A stretch of 64,000 bases of DNA from Eutypella sp. D-1 (Eukaryota > Ascomycota > Sordariomycetes > Xylariales > Diatrypaceae): the NCBI GenBank assembly GCA_023313575.1, contig JAJTTP010000003.1, forward strand, positions 2,232,001 to 2,296,000, written 5' to 3'. A program made the translations under genes and the position numbers. Below are positions 22,457 through 33,732 of this stretch, piece by piece (position 1 is the first letter of the stretch; each line of letters begins with the position of its first letter). The notes under the pieces are model-generated. The model had not been told where the DNA came from. It did no database searches and saw only the letters and a program-made list of their open reading frames with translations.

Positions 22457-23198
22457 ATGCCGGAGCTGACGCCGATCACCGTTTGGAGCTTGGGCGGCAG
22501 CCCCAACCCTTGGAAGATCATCGTCGTCCTCGAGGAGCTCAATATCCCGTATGATGTCAAGAGAGTCGGGATGGCTGAGATCAAGCATGAGCCGTATATA
22601 TCGATGAACCCCAACGGCCGTGTGCCCACCATCGTGGATTCTAACACAGGGATTTCTGTGTAGGAGGTGCGTGAGGAGAGTAAACGCTGGAAGCTTTAAC
22701 GTTCGCTAACATGTATTGAAGTCTGGCGCTATAGTAGAGTACTTGATTGAAATCTACGACGCTGATAACACTATATCATACCCCAAGTCCAGCTTTCCCG
22801 AACCCCACCAGTGCCGCAGCTGGTCGTACTTCCAGTGTAGCGGCCAAGGCCCCTATTTCGGTCAGCTAGGTTGGTTTGGACATCATCATCCAGAAAAGAT
22901 ACCCTCCGCCATCGAGCGGTACACGACGGAGGCCACCCGGGTCAATGGGGTTATAGATCTCTACCTAGGGAAGCAGGGCACGGAGTACTTGGTGGGGAAC
23001 AAGTGCACCTATGCTGATCTCATGTTCATCCCATACGCGAGGGCACTATCCACCATAATCGCTCCCGAGATTGATACCAAGGAGAACAAGAGATATACCG
23101 AATGGCTGGAGAAACTGTACGCGAGAACGGCAGTGAAGAAGGTGTTGAAGCAGTGGGACGAGGCCATTGCATTGAACCACGAGGAAGCAGCCAGTTGA
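22457..23198 (+). pseudogene. Glutathione S-transferase (Ure2p-like) with one in-frame TAG
   Basis: Exons 22457-22666 and 22722-23198; intron with GTGCGT donor, CTAAC branch site and AAG acceptor; 228 codons. Thioredoxin-like N-domain: VWSLGGSPNPWKIIVVLEEL and NPNGRVPTI (cis-Pro). Helical C-domain: SGAIVEYLIE, SGQGPYFGQLGWF, HHPEKIPSAIERY and YLVGNKCTYADLMFIPYARAL. All domains are otherwise intact. Just before the splice, where relatives read LWE, codon 69 is TAG (22661-22663) instead of TGG. This is a single G-to-A change, i.e. CpA to TpA on the other strand. Without readthrough the product stops before the glutathione-site Glu/Ser. Either a recent nonsense allele or a sequencing error. First ATG taken; the upstream in-frame TTG is not a start. 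Confidence 0.85.
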
Positions 23199-23777
23199 AA
23201 TTTACTATCTATTACTACTTGGTCAATTTGTCCTTTGCATGCTATGAGTTACATTATTCGACATGGAAGTCCAGAATCCCTTGGTGTTAAACCTATCTTT
23301 CTTCACAGATTGATGCCGCTCATTCAAAGGATTGGCTTCGACGCCATTGTCTTGAATGGTTTCCAAGTTACAAGGGACAAGTGATGTCGCATAAGTCAAC
23401 TGATTTTCGAATACTAGAAACTTTCGTTGAAAGAGTTACTTGTAAGTGGGTGGTAGTTCTGATACATGTTTCAAAGTCATCGTGATTCCTACCTGACTCA
23501 ACCAGAATCAACTAGATTCACATAGTAATATAGCAAAGTGTATTGCATTGAAGACTTAAAAATATTTAAACACCGTCTAATCGCTGATATATTCCTTGAA
23601 CACTTAGAATAGAGATTGGTACCCTCGCCCATCTAACAGAAGCTTTGCGAAACGTTGTTGTAGCAATCCTATATACCGAATTGCCAAAGGTTGAACTACA
23701 CCACGGCCGGCTCTACAAGAGAGGCTAATTATTAAACAATATTATATCTTGGAATAGCTCCAGCTATTGTTGGCAAA
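23199..23777. other. Intergenic, no gene seen
   Basis: 579 nt of AT-rich sequence between the GST and the orphan ORF. Confidence 0.4.
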
Positions 23778-24206
23778 ATGGATCCAGCCAGTCTCCCGAT
23801 TATCCTGAGTTCCATGAAGACACTGGAATATCTGGGAGTCAAACAAGAGTTACGGTGGCCTATCCTACGACACTACTTCGATTCTATCGGTTACGAAGAT
23901 GCTGCCCCAGATCTCCTTACACATGTTGCTGTCGCCATAGCACAAGTAGGTGAACCAGTGCACCGCACGAACACGGCTGAGAGAAAGAGGCTCTGGACCA
24001 ATCGTGGAAATTGGCCGATGCTGTTCGGTGAAGTCTTTAGCAGAGACTTCATTGGTAACAAGGAAGTACAGAAGATTCTTTTTCGCGCCTCATCATTCCT
24101 AGAGGCTAGATGGATGGCGTTTCAATTTGTTAGGGATCGATGGGAGGCGCTCCTAGGACTCAGGAGGTCACTCGGTATGATAGACGATATATCGAGTCTC
24201 ATATGA
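23778..24206 (+). CDS. Small orphan protein, 142 aa
   Basis: Single-exon frame with a good ATG context (CAAAATGG). I do not recognise the family. The composition is protein-like, with few low-complexity stretches, Leu-rich amphipathic N-terminus (SLPIILSSMKTLEYLGV), several Trp residues and a helical C-terminus (RWEALLGLRRSLG). No signal peptide or membrane span. It lies in an accessory stretch beside an F-box gene and a broken GST. It could be a real lineage-specific gene or a chance frame. Confidence 0.45.
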   Translation: MDPASLPIILSSMKTLEYLGVKQELRWPILRHYFDSIGYEDAAPDLLTHVAVAIAQVGEPVHRTNTAERKRLWTNRGNWPMLFGEVFSRDFIGNKEVQKILFRASSFLEARWMAFQFVRDRWEALLGLRRSLGMIDDISSLI

Positions 24207-24630
24207 CATTTCTTTCAAACCTTGGTGTCCCTGGATTAGTTACACAACCATGTCTACCACGTAATTTCGCCAAACCACGCAGCGCGCGAGGTGGGAGGTG
24301 GCTCTCTTCCATAATCATCGGAAAGAAATTTCACTAACCTTCGCTGGAGGCATGAAATTGACTCTTGATATTCTCTATAAGGATCGAATTAAACATTCCA
24401 GCGGACGAATTCTACTAGAGTAAAGACACTTGCCATGACGTTGGCGTATATACTCGAAAGAAATTTTCTCATCAAAACACGTGGATTTACTCATTCTGAC
24501 AGGTGCAAAGTCATAATGACTGTGGCATTAATAGTTTGCCACAACCCTAAAACTATTTGCGGATTTTAGAAAAGCGATGACTGAACTGACCCAAATAATC
24601 ACCAAATATCCCATTCTGACCTTTCACAAC
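24207..24630. other. Intergenic, convergent
   Basis: 424 nt between the orphan ORF (+) and the F-box gene (-). No feature seen. Confidence 0.4.
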
Positions 24631-25458
24631 TCACCCGAACCAATCCTGAGAGTTGATGAACTTGACCGTCACCTTTTCGCCCTCCCACTCCTCGGGCAAA
24701 TAGCTCGGGCTCAGGGCGGACCTCTCAACCTCCCTGTCTAGGTTCCCTCGAGTGTTTCCGTTCATGTACCTGAGAACGACCACAGCGACATCCTCAGCAA
24801 GGTCTTTGAGAGCCAGTTCCTCCAACCCACACTTCCAAGAATAGGAATTCACTGGCGGATCATGCTTCGGATCACGCCAGTATATACCGAACGAGTTTCT
24901 ATCATTCGGTTCCCGATGGGCCATGAACTGATAAACAAAATCGTACAGCGCATGCATACGTAGGCCATTTGGGTGAGTGAGACAGGCATTGTAGTATGAC
25001 CTTTCGGAAGGACCCTGTGACTCTATGTATCCCAGCTTGAGGGCCGCTGGCTGTTGCACTAGCATGCGACGCCAAGAGGCGCCCTCCCGAAGAAAGGATT
25101 CACGCTTATCCCACGATAGTGAGTCCATGAAGGAAAATGTCTTGTGGTCATCCCTGACTAACAGGTCCGAGAGGCGGATAACCTCCGAGTCTTTGTGTTT
25201 AGTGGGTTCTTTGAAAAATGGAGGGAAGGCGGCTTGGAGCAGTGGGTTGATCTGGCGACCTTGAGTGAGTTCAGTGTTCGATTTGGCTGTGATAGGCTCG
25301 AAGAAGAGTGAACGTTGTAGTGCTGGGGTGCCCGTAACAAGGCCCTGCCAGAATCTCGACACTCGCTGGGAAAGGAGCAGCGTACGCATGTCGAGCCTGG
25401 AGAGGATCTCTATGAGAAGCTCCGGGGTTGATAGAACTTCATGAATTGCGGACGGCAT
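24631..25458 (-). CDS. F-box protein, 275 aa
   Basis: The N-terminal F-box (about residues 6-45: VLSTPELLIEILSRLDMRTLL...RVSRFWQGL) predicts a substrate adaptor of an SCF ubiquitin ligase. The rest carries WRRMLVQQPA, common in the ascomycete F-box family that lacks WD or LRR repeats, and ends around an NSQDW motif. Single exon. The frame extends upstream only to a TTG; the ATG at 25458 has A at -3. No substrate can be predicted. Confidence 0.85.
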   Translation of the reverse strand: MPSAIHEVLSTPELLIEILSRLDMRTLLLSQRVSRFWQGLVTGTPALQRSLFFEPITAKSNTELTQGRQINPLLQAAFPPFFKEPTKHKDSEVIRLSDLLVRDDHKTFSFMDSLSWDKRESFLREGASWRRMLVQQPAALKLGYIESQGPSERSYYNACLTHPNGLRMHALYDFVYQFMAHREPNDRNSFGIYWRDPKHDPPVNSYSWKCGLEELALKDLAEDVAVVVLRYMNGNTRGNLDREVERSALSPSYLPEEWEGEKVTVKFINSQDWFG

Positions 25459-26965
25459 ATTTGAATTATGGCTCCTCAATCTTATGTATAGATGATTTTG
25501 GTTTAACTACCCTCTAGGCATAGATTTCGAAATAAGGATAGAGATACACAAACCCGGCATTTGAGGAAGTTCGCAGGCGTTATAAGCTACTATTTATGTT
25601 TCTTGCGCTCTTCGGTTTGATCTCGTCTGCTGATAACTCCGCCTTAGGCATCCTCGTAGGCGTTCTTGTTAATGCCCTGATCCCAGGGCTGGGGGTTTGC
25701 CTCAATTGAGGCGGTGCAACTTGGCAGCGACTAGTAAGTACAAAGTAGTCTTCTCTTCAGCGTTCCAAAGTATGAACTATTTCGTCAAACCAAACAGGCC
25801 GGGGCTTAAAGTCCAGACAACCATAATCCACCATGTAGTCGCTGGAAACTTTTTATTAAAATGAGTAAGCTGGAGCTGAATGATATTGTAGGAGATATAA
25901 GTTCATGAGAGAGGGCGCCGCCACAAGTATGTGGGACAAATACGCCACCCCCTGACCGCTTAATATTACGCACTATGCCGATCCCCGCTAACCCCTTTTT
26001 GACCCCACCTGATTTTCACCATGTAACTTAATACTGGCTCGTAGGAGATATTTAGTCCAATCTCTGCTGTGAAGCAGAGTAGCTCAGATTATCTGTCTAT
26101 GCCTTTTTGAGGGCATAGTTTTAGCATTGTCTATTTATAATAGATTACGTACTGGTAACGCTTTAACTTAGAATTAAAGCTTGAAGGTTGAAATGATTAA
26201 AGTACAATTTAACAGTAAATGTAAATAGTTTAATCATTCTGGGAAGACAATGCTAAATTATCTAGCTCTTCTATCTGAACGGATCGATTAATATGCTATG
26301 ATAGCCGATACCTGCAATGCTTGGCATCAACTATCATGCTTCTTCAACCAGTGTCTCGCTATCGCAGCAGGATAATCGTTACTAATGGATGCAAGCTGGC
26401 TACAGACGTATAACTGTCTAATCATGTTCATGCTGAATTGTCGTTGCCAAATAATCTATCGTATTCCTAGTTTCCTCTATAGTTCTGTTACTCTTGGAGA
26501 GCTGCGACCTGAGCAGATCAGGCTACTTGGTCCCTAGTACTTCAAATACGACCTATCTCAGTTGCAACATCAACACGGCACAGGCAACACGTACTCTACA
26601 ATTACATTATATATGACTAGTTCATGCAAGGGTCTCATGTCATGGGAGGTTGTGTGGGTGGGCTAGGAAGCAAGTCTCTGTATAGAATACGTAGTCGTGG
26701 TCATCTACCCTTACATGAAAGGTAGGATACCAGAAAACAAAGTTACTGTTATCCTATGAACGAACTAAGAAGTTCGTTACAACCAACTCCAACGTACTCT
26801 TTTCCCAGACTGTCACGTAAAAAGACCTATGGTCCTCATAGCACAAAGCATTCCTTGGTTCAGGACACCGTCATGTCCTACTGGATAACAGTCTTGTCTA
26901 CTACACGCGTTGAAAACACCACTGGTCCTCTGCATATCACATGTAGAGTATCCAAACTGCAGCGC
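25459..26965. other. AT-rich intergenic stretch with inverted repeats
   Basis: 1.5 kb. The 25459 end is the F-box promoter. The middle (about 26020-26300) is AT-rich and carries nested inverted repeats listed separately. No protein remnant recognised. Confidence 0.45.
26119..26257. repeat. Nested inverted repeats, possible MITE-like hairpin
   Basis: A 13-bp inverted pair, TTTAGCATTGTCT (26120-26132) and AGACAATGCTAAA (26245-26257), encloses a second pair, AATGATTAAA (26192-26201) and TTTAATCATT (26229-26238), and a third, CTTTAA/TTAAAG (26161-26179). The whole is about 139 bp and AT-rich, as in a non-autonomous element. No target-site duplication could be established. Confidence 0.5.
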
Positions 26966-28162
26966 TCACATGCCATCCAAGCCTGAATCCTGGTTATCAG
27001 CTGTGTATCCGAGACTCTGGTACTGGGTCTCTCCCCTGAGCGAGAAGGGGCCAGTCGTGTACCCTCCGTTACGCTGGTTGGCATTGGCAGCGTGGCTTGG
27101 TGGGTTGCCTGCGGCAGCAATTTGACTAGTAGACGTGTCTATGACTGAGTCGTCAGCGAGCTTTCTCTGTAAAATATTTATGAAAGAGTGGACTAAGGAG
27201 TAAATTACCTGATCGTAGGTCATGAACTGAGTCTTGTCCGGCCAAGTGCTGGGTATTGCCGTGAGCAGGATGGTACGAAGCCTGGACTGGATTGTAACTG
27301 TACAGAGGGACTGATACATAATTGTTAGCTGAAGTTAAAGCTCCTCTTCGTGTTTTGGAAGCGATCGAGAACTGAGCTTGCTCAGATTTTAACTAGAAAT
27401 AAAAGACATACCTATGGGGCTTGGAGGTGCCGGGCGAATGGATCGATAGCGGTAACGTTGGTTGAGATTGACTGGGTTAACCGGGGAAGCTGAGATCAGG
27501 CGATTGAATTAGCCTCTTGCTTCTTTATGGAAACTGAGATATCCTCACTTACATGTACCAGGGCAAAGGGCTGGGTCAACTGTGATACGATAAGGACCAT
27601 CAGAGTCATAGTTAGCTTCGCCAGGGCTGTCAACGCTTGGGAGCCGCTCGGAAGCAGTCTCAAACTTGGGTCTTGCGCCTTCCCTCAGAATGTTGTCCAG
27701 GGTGAGTTGAAGTAAAATTGGATCAACTCCCTTGCTGGAGTCGGTAGAGTGACGTCTGGCCCGTAGCTGCAAGCGAGCCTCGATTTCCCGATTTCTCGCC
27801 TTTCGCTGCTGCTCCTGCCTTTTGGCCTTCGCCTTCTCTACTCTGTTGCACGACTTGTGGTTACGAGACCCCATATGGTCGATATCGTTGGCCGAAACGC
27901 TATGAAGAAGGCGATTTCTGTCATGGGAAAAAGGAGTCGGTCTGCTGGGTTGGTGCACGCCCGCCGCGCTCTGGCCCACAGAGGACCCTGGGGAATTCTG
28001 TGTAGAAGCCGTACCAGGGTGTTGGTCTACTTGTGAGGGCGGGGTCTCTAGGACGTTCTGGTCGTTACCAGCTTCGTTGTCGTTCTCGGTAACTGCATGA
28101 TCTTGTTCCTGGAGAGCGTCCAGCTCGAGGTTACCCATAGGGTTGACTAGTGGATGGGACAT
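26966..28162 (-). CDS. Orphan basic/disordered protein, four exons
   Basis: Not recognised. Exons 28162-27553, 27489-27412, 27310-27209, 27108-26966 give 310 aa with phase-1 junctions throughout. The N-terminus is acidic and disordered. A strongly basic helical stretch (SCNRVEKAKAKRQEQQRKA, then NREIEARLQLRARR) may bind nucleic acid but lacks a leucine zipper. The segment DPILLQLTLDNILREGARPKF resembles a short conserved helix. The C-terminus is Asn/Gln/Tyr/Gly-rich. For the last intron the nearer acceptor (TTACAG) gives a stop after four codons. The farther one at 27109, preceded by a CTGAC branch site, opens a protein-like 47-codon exon, which I prefer. ATG 28162 is used because the frame otherwise begins at TTG. 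Confidence 0.65.
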
Positions 28163-29744
28163 AGTGACGATGCTAGGCAGCAAGGCGTGTGGGTTCAGAG
28201 CCTATTGAACGATCGAGAGATATATTTCAGTGTTGGAAGTGTGATTTCGATGGTCCAATTGTTCAGAAAGGCTTTCTTGTTTTGTGTTTTCACAATAAGG
28301 ATGTAGATAGCTACGTTACGAATGCACACTAGGTAACTACCTCAGTGCACGCAACGAAGGTCGTTCCAGATGCGACACTGCAGATAGTGTCTGTAGAAAA
28401 GAATAAAATGTTGAAAGAAGACGAAGACCCAAGCATTCACCCATTACTGGCACGACAAATGCATCAGATTTAATCAACTTAACAGTAAAGGTTGGATAAC
28501 ATGTATTTCTTCGTTATATGTATGTACTTACTCCTTGTAATGGTATGGTACTTATTGCTAACATACATCATACCTACCTAGGTACTGAAGAACGAATATA
28601 TACCCACCCGGCTTGAGGCTGGTTATTCACTTCCATTCGGCTTTATGCAGGAGAAAACCTAGAAACAAGCAAGTAGTGCTGAAGGTTCTACCTAGGTATT
28701 ATACATCCAAGCTAGAAACTCAACATTCACTGATTAATATTCCAGGCCATCGTTCTTTAGAAACATGTGTTTGACCTGACGCTTAAAAAAACACGGTATC
28801 ACTCAAAAATTAGATATATCCATATGGATATACTAACAGCGTAAATGCAGAATTGATTATGTCTGTGGTATGTACCCTATGCTGCCATGATGTAATGAAG
28901 ATTAATCGTACCTGCCCCCTTTTAGCTGCTCAGGGGTTGAATGCTTCTACCTAAGTACATATGAAGTATTACCTACCTACTCCGTAAAGCTGTAAAAATT
29001 ACCTACATACTAGGTAGGTACCTACCTACATATGTAGGTAGGTATTGATAAAAGAATCGGGGCCGAGGTTGCATTCAAAAGCTGGAAGTAGCCTCTTAGC
29101 ACTTAAGCCACAGTGCGGATTGGCTTCACTACTGTGACGCTTTAGCACACCTTAGCGTTAACTTTACTAGAGTGTATGCTGGAAGTAGGTACTGCTAGGG
29201 TAAATCTTTTTCAGGAGACACTACATATGTAGCTATACACGGTGCGTTATTGTGGCTATTGCCGCACTGTGGCTCGAAAGCCAAGGGGCTACGAAGTAAT
29301 TACTTATTTTTAAACCTTAACTAACTACCTAGGTACCTAGGTACCTAGGTATTACCTAAGCAACCTCAAGCTACGTATTAATGGGTCCTTCCTAGGCAGG
29401 AATGTACATACACCACCTACTTAGGTACCTGTAATAACCAGATCCAGGGATCCGTTTGGTGGGTTGGTGGGACGGGATTGACCGCCCGGCAGAAAAAGAT
29501 AAAGCTGATAAGATTAGGAAATTCTGATTATCTTTTGGCTAACTGCATATACTCAATTATTTTGTATTTTTCTGCATTCTACGAGGAATTGCAGGCCATC
29601 ATTGTATCAGTATTTGCAACAGCGAGCAAGCATGCAGGCAGAAAAACATCTACGAGAGCGAAAATAATTAAAATTAAATGAAAATAGGCATCTTTACTTA
29701 TTGCTTACGTCGCCTACATCGCCCACCATACCTTCCCAGTCATC
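28163..29744. other. Intergenic with dense CCTAGGTA-type repeats
   Basis: 1.58 kb shared by divergent promoters of the orphan gene (-) and DRS1 (+). Short palindromic repeats cluster at about 29000-29046 and 29325-29350. No gene seen. Confidence 0.5.
29000..29350. repeat. Cluster of CCTAGGTA / GTAGGTAC short repeats
   Basis: Tandem and inverted units: TAGGTAGGTACCTACCTA at about 29011-29028, and three head-to-tail copies of ACCTAGGT at about 29327-29350. The same unit occurs in most gaps of this window and in no exon I examined. Confidence 0.75.
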
Positions 29745-32121
29745 ATGGCCTCCAAACGAAAAGTCGAGGATGACTTCATCCTTACAATCTCGGATAACGA
29801 TGATCCCATTCCCGAAGAAGAAGAATTCGCCATTGATCAACCACCCAAAAAGAAGTCTAAGACCTCGAAGAAAAATGGGAAGCGCAAAAATGCCGACGCA
29901 GATGAGGAGGCAGATGAGACTGGAATTTGGGGAAAGAAAGATGACGATGATGGGGCTATGGACTCAGAGTTCGAGTTCATGGCAGACGGCACGACTGATT
30001 TTAGGGAAGGCGACTTTGAGGGTTGGGGCTTCGATGGCACTCGGAAAGGCGTGAATGGCGCCGAGAAGAGAGTTGTTGACATAGACGATATAATACGGCG
30101 GCGTAGGGAAAAGAAGAATCCGCCTCAGAAGTCTGATGTTATTAAGGACATACCGGCTGAAGACGAAAAAGACGATATCGACGACAATGACGCAGATATT
30201 GACTTCGACGATGCAGATGATGAGGTCTTGGCCGCAGATGGCTTCGGAATGGGTGCAGCTTCCGACGAAGAGTCTGCAGAAGACGTTGCCAACGTTGTGG
30301 ACGATATGGATGTTGAACATGGTGACGAGGACGAGGATGCATCTGACGATGACTCGGTCGCGACGCCAGTGGACCACCCCGAGGATGCAGCCGCATCTGA
30401 CGACAGCGAGGACGATGTAGAGGACGAGGAAGAAGTAGCCAAGAGAAAGGCCTTTTTCGCGCCCGAGGAAAAGGTGCAGCCGGGAAAGCAGGGTGGGAAG
30501 TCGTCTTTCCAAGTCATGTCACTATCGCGTCCCATATTACGAGGTCTCACCTCAGTCGGGTTCAGCAAACCCACCCCTATCCAGTCCAAGACTATCCCTA
30601 TCGCATTGGAAGGCAAGGATGTTGTAGGTGGTGCAGTGACTGGCTCTGGAAAAACCGCTGCTTTCGTTGTTCCGATTCTTGAACGACTCCTCTACCGACC
30701 CAAGAAGGTCCCGACAAGCAGAGTTGTTATTTTGACGCCTACCCGTGAGCTGGCGATACAGTGCCACTCTGTAGCGACCAAGCTCGCAAGCTACACCGAT
30801 ATCAAGTTTTGTCTCGCAGTTGGTGGTTTGAGTCTCAAGGTCCAAGAAGCAGAGTTGCGTCTTCGACCTGATGTGATTATTGCCACACCTGGTCGCTTCA
30901 TTGACCACATGCGGAATTCGGCTAGCTTCAACATCGACACTATTGAGATTCTCGTCCTCGATGAGGCCGATCGTATGCTAGAGGACGGTTTCGCCGACGA
31001 GCTGAACGAGATCCTTACGACTCTCCCCAAGTCCCGACAAACTATGCTTTTCTCCGCCACGATGACGTCTTCGGTCGACTCGCTCATTCGCGTCGGGTTG
31101 AACAAACCCGTCCGAATTATGGTCGATTCTCAGAAGAAGACGGTCGATAAGCTCGAGCAGAAATTTGTCCGACTACGACCCGGCCGCGAGGAAAAGAGGA
31201 TGGGATACCTCGTCCACGTTTGCAAGACAATGTATACTGAGCGTGTTATCATATTCTTCCGACAAAAGAAGGAGGCCCATCGTGCCCGAATAATCTTTGG
31301 CTTGCTAGGATTGTCATGCGCAGAGCTTCACGGGAGCATGAACCAATCACAAGTGAGTACACACATACTACGAGGTTTCCCACAAGACATCTAACATTCG
31401 CTTCTAGCGTATATCAAGCGTCGAATCATTCAGAGATGGAAAAGTATCCTACCTCCTTGCAACAGATTTGGCCTCCCGAGGTCTTGATATTAAGGGAGTT
31501 GATACCGTCATCAACTACGAGGCCCCACAGAATCTGGAAATCTACGTACATCGTGTGGGACGTACTGCCCGAGCTGGCCGATCTGGTGTTGCCGTAACAC
31601 TTGCGGCAGAGCCTGATCGCAAAGTCGTGAAAGCAGCCGTGAAAGCTGGCAAATCACAGGGAGCCAAGATCAGCAGTCTTATCATTGAGCCCCCGGTGGC
31701 AGATACGTGGCAAGATGAGATCGACGAAATGGAAGATGAGATTGAAGCCATCATGCAGGAAGAGAAAGAAGAGAAGCACCTAGCGAACGCCGAAATGCAA
31801 ATCAAGAAGGGCGAGAACATGGTCATGCACGAGGACGAGATCAAGTCGCGGCCGAAGCGGACCTGGTTCGAGACGCAGGATGCCAAGAAGAAGGCCCAAA
31901 ATGCGGGTCGCGCCGAGCTCAACGGACTCAAGGACTCGCTCAAGAGGAAGAACGAGGGCAAGTTAAGCAACAAAGATAAGAAGAAACTCGACGCGCGGTC
32001 CGATAGGGATGGTGGAAAAGTGTGGAAGAAAGGCTCTGCCGAACGCTCTGGTAAGGGCGCAGTCTTGAACTTCAAGAAGGACAAGTCGAAGAGCAAGAAG
32101 GGCGCCAAGTCCAGGAAGTAG
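29745..32121 (+). CDS. DRS1: ATP-dependent DEAD-box RNA helicase DRS1 (DDX27 family)
   Basis: Nucleolar helicase needed for 60S ribosomal subunit (27S to 25S rRNA) maturation. Exons 29745-31352 and 31408-32121, 55-nt intron (GTGAGT...TTCTAG), 773 aa. The long acidic N-terminus (about 1-250) is typical of DRS1. Helicase motifs in order: Q motif ending PTPIQ (276-280), Walker A AVTGSGKT (297-304), PTRELA (332-337), TPGR (381-384), DEAD (406-409), SAT; then in domain 2 the intron falls within [16 protein letters not shown], and [10 protein letters not shown] and [11 protein letters not shown] follow. The C-terminal tail is Lys/Arg-rich. All motifs are intact. The C-terminal [16 protein letters not shown] segment matches the family. 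Confidence 0.97.
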
Positions 32122-33732
32122 TCAGTGCGATCTCACTCAATCTAGTTGTGCCTACTTAAGGATGACTACATCTGATTACTACTTCGTCTCTATAATGCCA
32201 GTAATACTAAAACTCGGCTAAGATTGCCCCATGATTATCTATGTGGCAACTCATGAGCCTGACCCAAGTGGCCACTGAGGGAATCCACGGCTTCATACAA
32301 ATTGCATGGATTGCAGTGTCTCACAGGAGGCCTGCGTCGAATCTCTTGAATCTTGGTCTTGATATTGTCTCGGTTCTCAGATTTTTCTTCATCGATCACT
32401 GCCTATTGGTCGACATGACTATCATTTAATACAGTAGGCGCGTTCGGTGTATAAGATCACTCGAAAAAAGCATTTACGGCAGTACCGTTCGTCCGCCTGA
32501 GCCCACCTGAAGCGTTATCTCGCAGCTCAGCATTGCCTAAGCGAAGTTGGACCCAGAAAACAAGTAAGGCCGCAGTGTCCCGCATGAAGATATCCTCTAC
32601 CGAGAGGTGAATATATTAAACTGCACACCTCTGCTATTTATAGCTAGGACAGAGCGAAAACCTGGACATGTTGCCCCCCGACACTAAAATTATATAGTGC
32701 TACCTCTCAGGGGGGGGCCACTTCAAGGTTCGGCAGAGTATTCCAGGGCTTATCCTCCCATGGCCAACTGAGAGTCTGCTCTCAGAGATGGACAGTGGCA
32801 AAACCATCTTGCTACTTCTTTGGGATTTTCCGTCCGCTTCGTCTCTTCATGTTGTGGAATCGGTTGGATGTCTTTACTAGCTTATCTGGCCGTGAATCTT
32901 GAATCTTTCTGGGGGCGACATCATAAGTATATTAGCTCTACTATTTATTTACCAGACTCGCAGCGCTTGATTCTCGTACGCCCCTCAACAGCACAGGTAA
33001 GTTCCTGGGAGACTCCAGGCATCAAAATATGACCAAGTTGACGCGCATAATCACCCGCATGAGCCCTACTACCCACGCTGTTTCTAATGATAGAATGAAT
33101 ATACTTAAGAAATCTAATCACGCCCTAGCTCAGCGAAACGGCACAATCTCGCGGTACATGCAAGCGAGTTTTAATCCTGCTGGTGAGCCCAAAGCCTTGC
33201 ATACAGCAGGAACATTACCTCGCCTTGCCTTCAGTAGGCAAGGGAGACGCGCTGATGGTCATGAGAATTGCCCACATCGTATCCAGAAAGGATCGGCCGA
33301 CCCCCTGAGTAGGCTCTAGAGTCGCATAGCGGGCCTTTTCGTCGCTGGCCATACATAGACCGCCCCTTTTGATGTCCTATCTTAGGAGAGATGCTTGGAC
33401 CAATAAGAGTATTTTTCACCCTCCCCAGATTCCGCTTTTGTTATTTGGGTATGAATTAATCCCCGACTGGTCAACAATCGGCAGTTACGTGACTCGCTCC
33501 CTCGGCGCCATGGCGCCGAGTCCGCATACGGCAATACTCTTGGTTTTACCCGGAAGTTGTTGAGCGCCACCGTCAACGCCGGGAAAAGGATATAGGACGG
33601 GGAACTTTCCTACGCCGGTTACGATTTTCTCATCCCGCCTCTCGTCTCTGGACTCAGAAATCTACGCGTCTTTCCTAACAGACAAGAAGCATCCTCGTGT
33701 GTATCTCCAGACCGACCAAACCCAGGAATACC
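32122..33732. other. Intergenic, no gene seen
   Basis: 1.6 kb between DRS1 and the DUF1996 gene. It has a short G run at about 32711-32717 and pyrimidine-rich sequence toward the right, the presumed promoter of the secreted protein. Confidence 0.4.
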
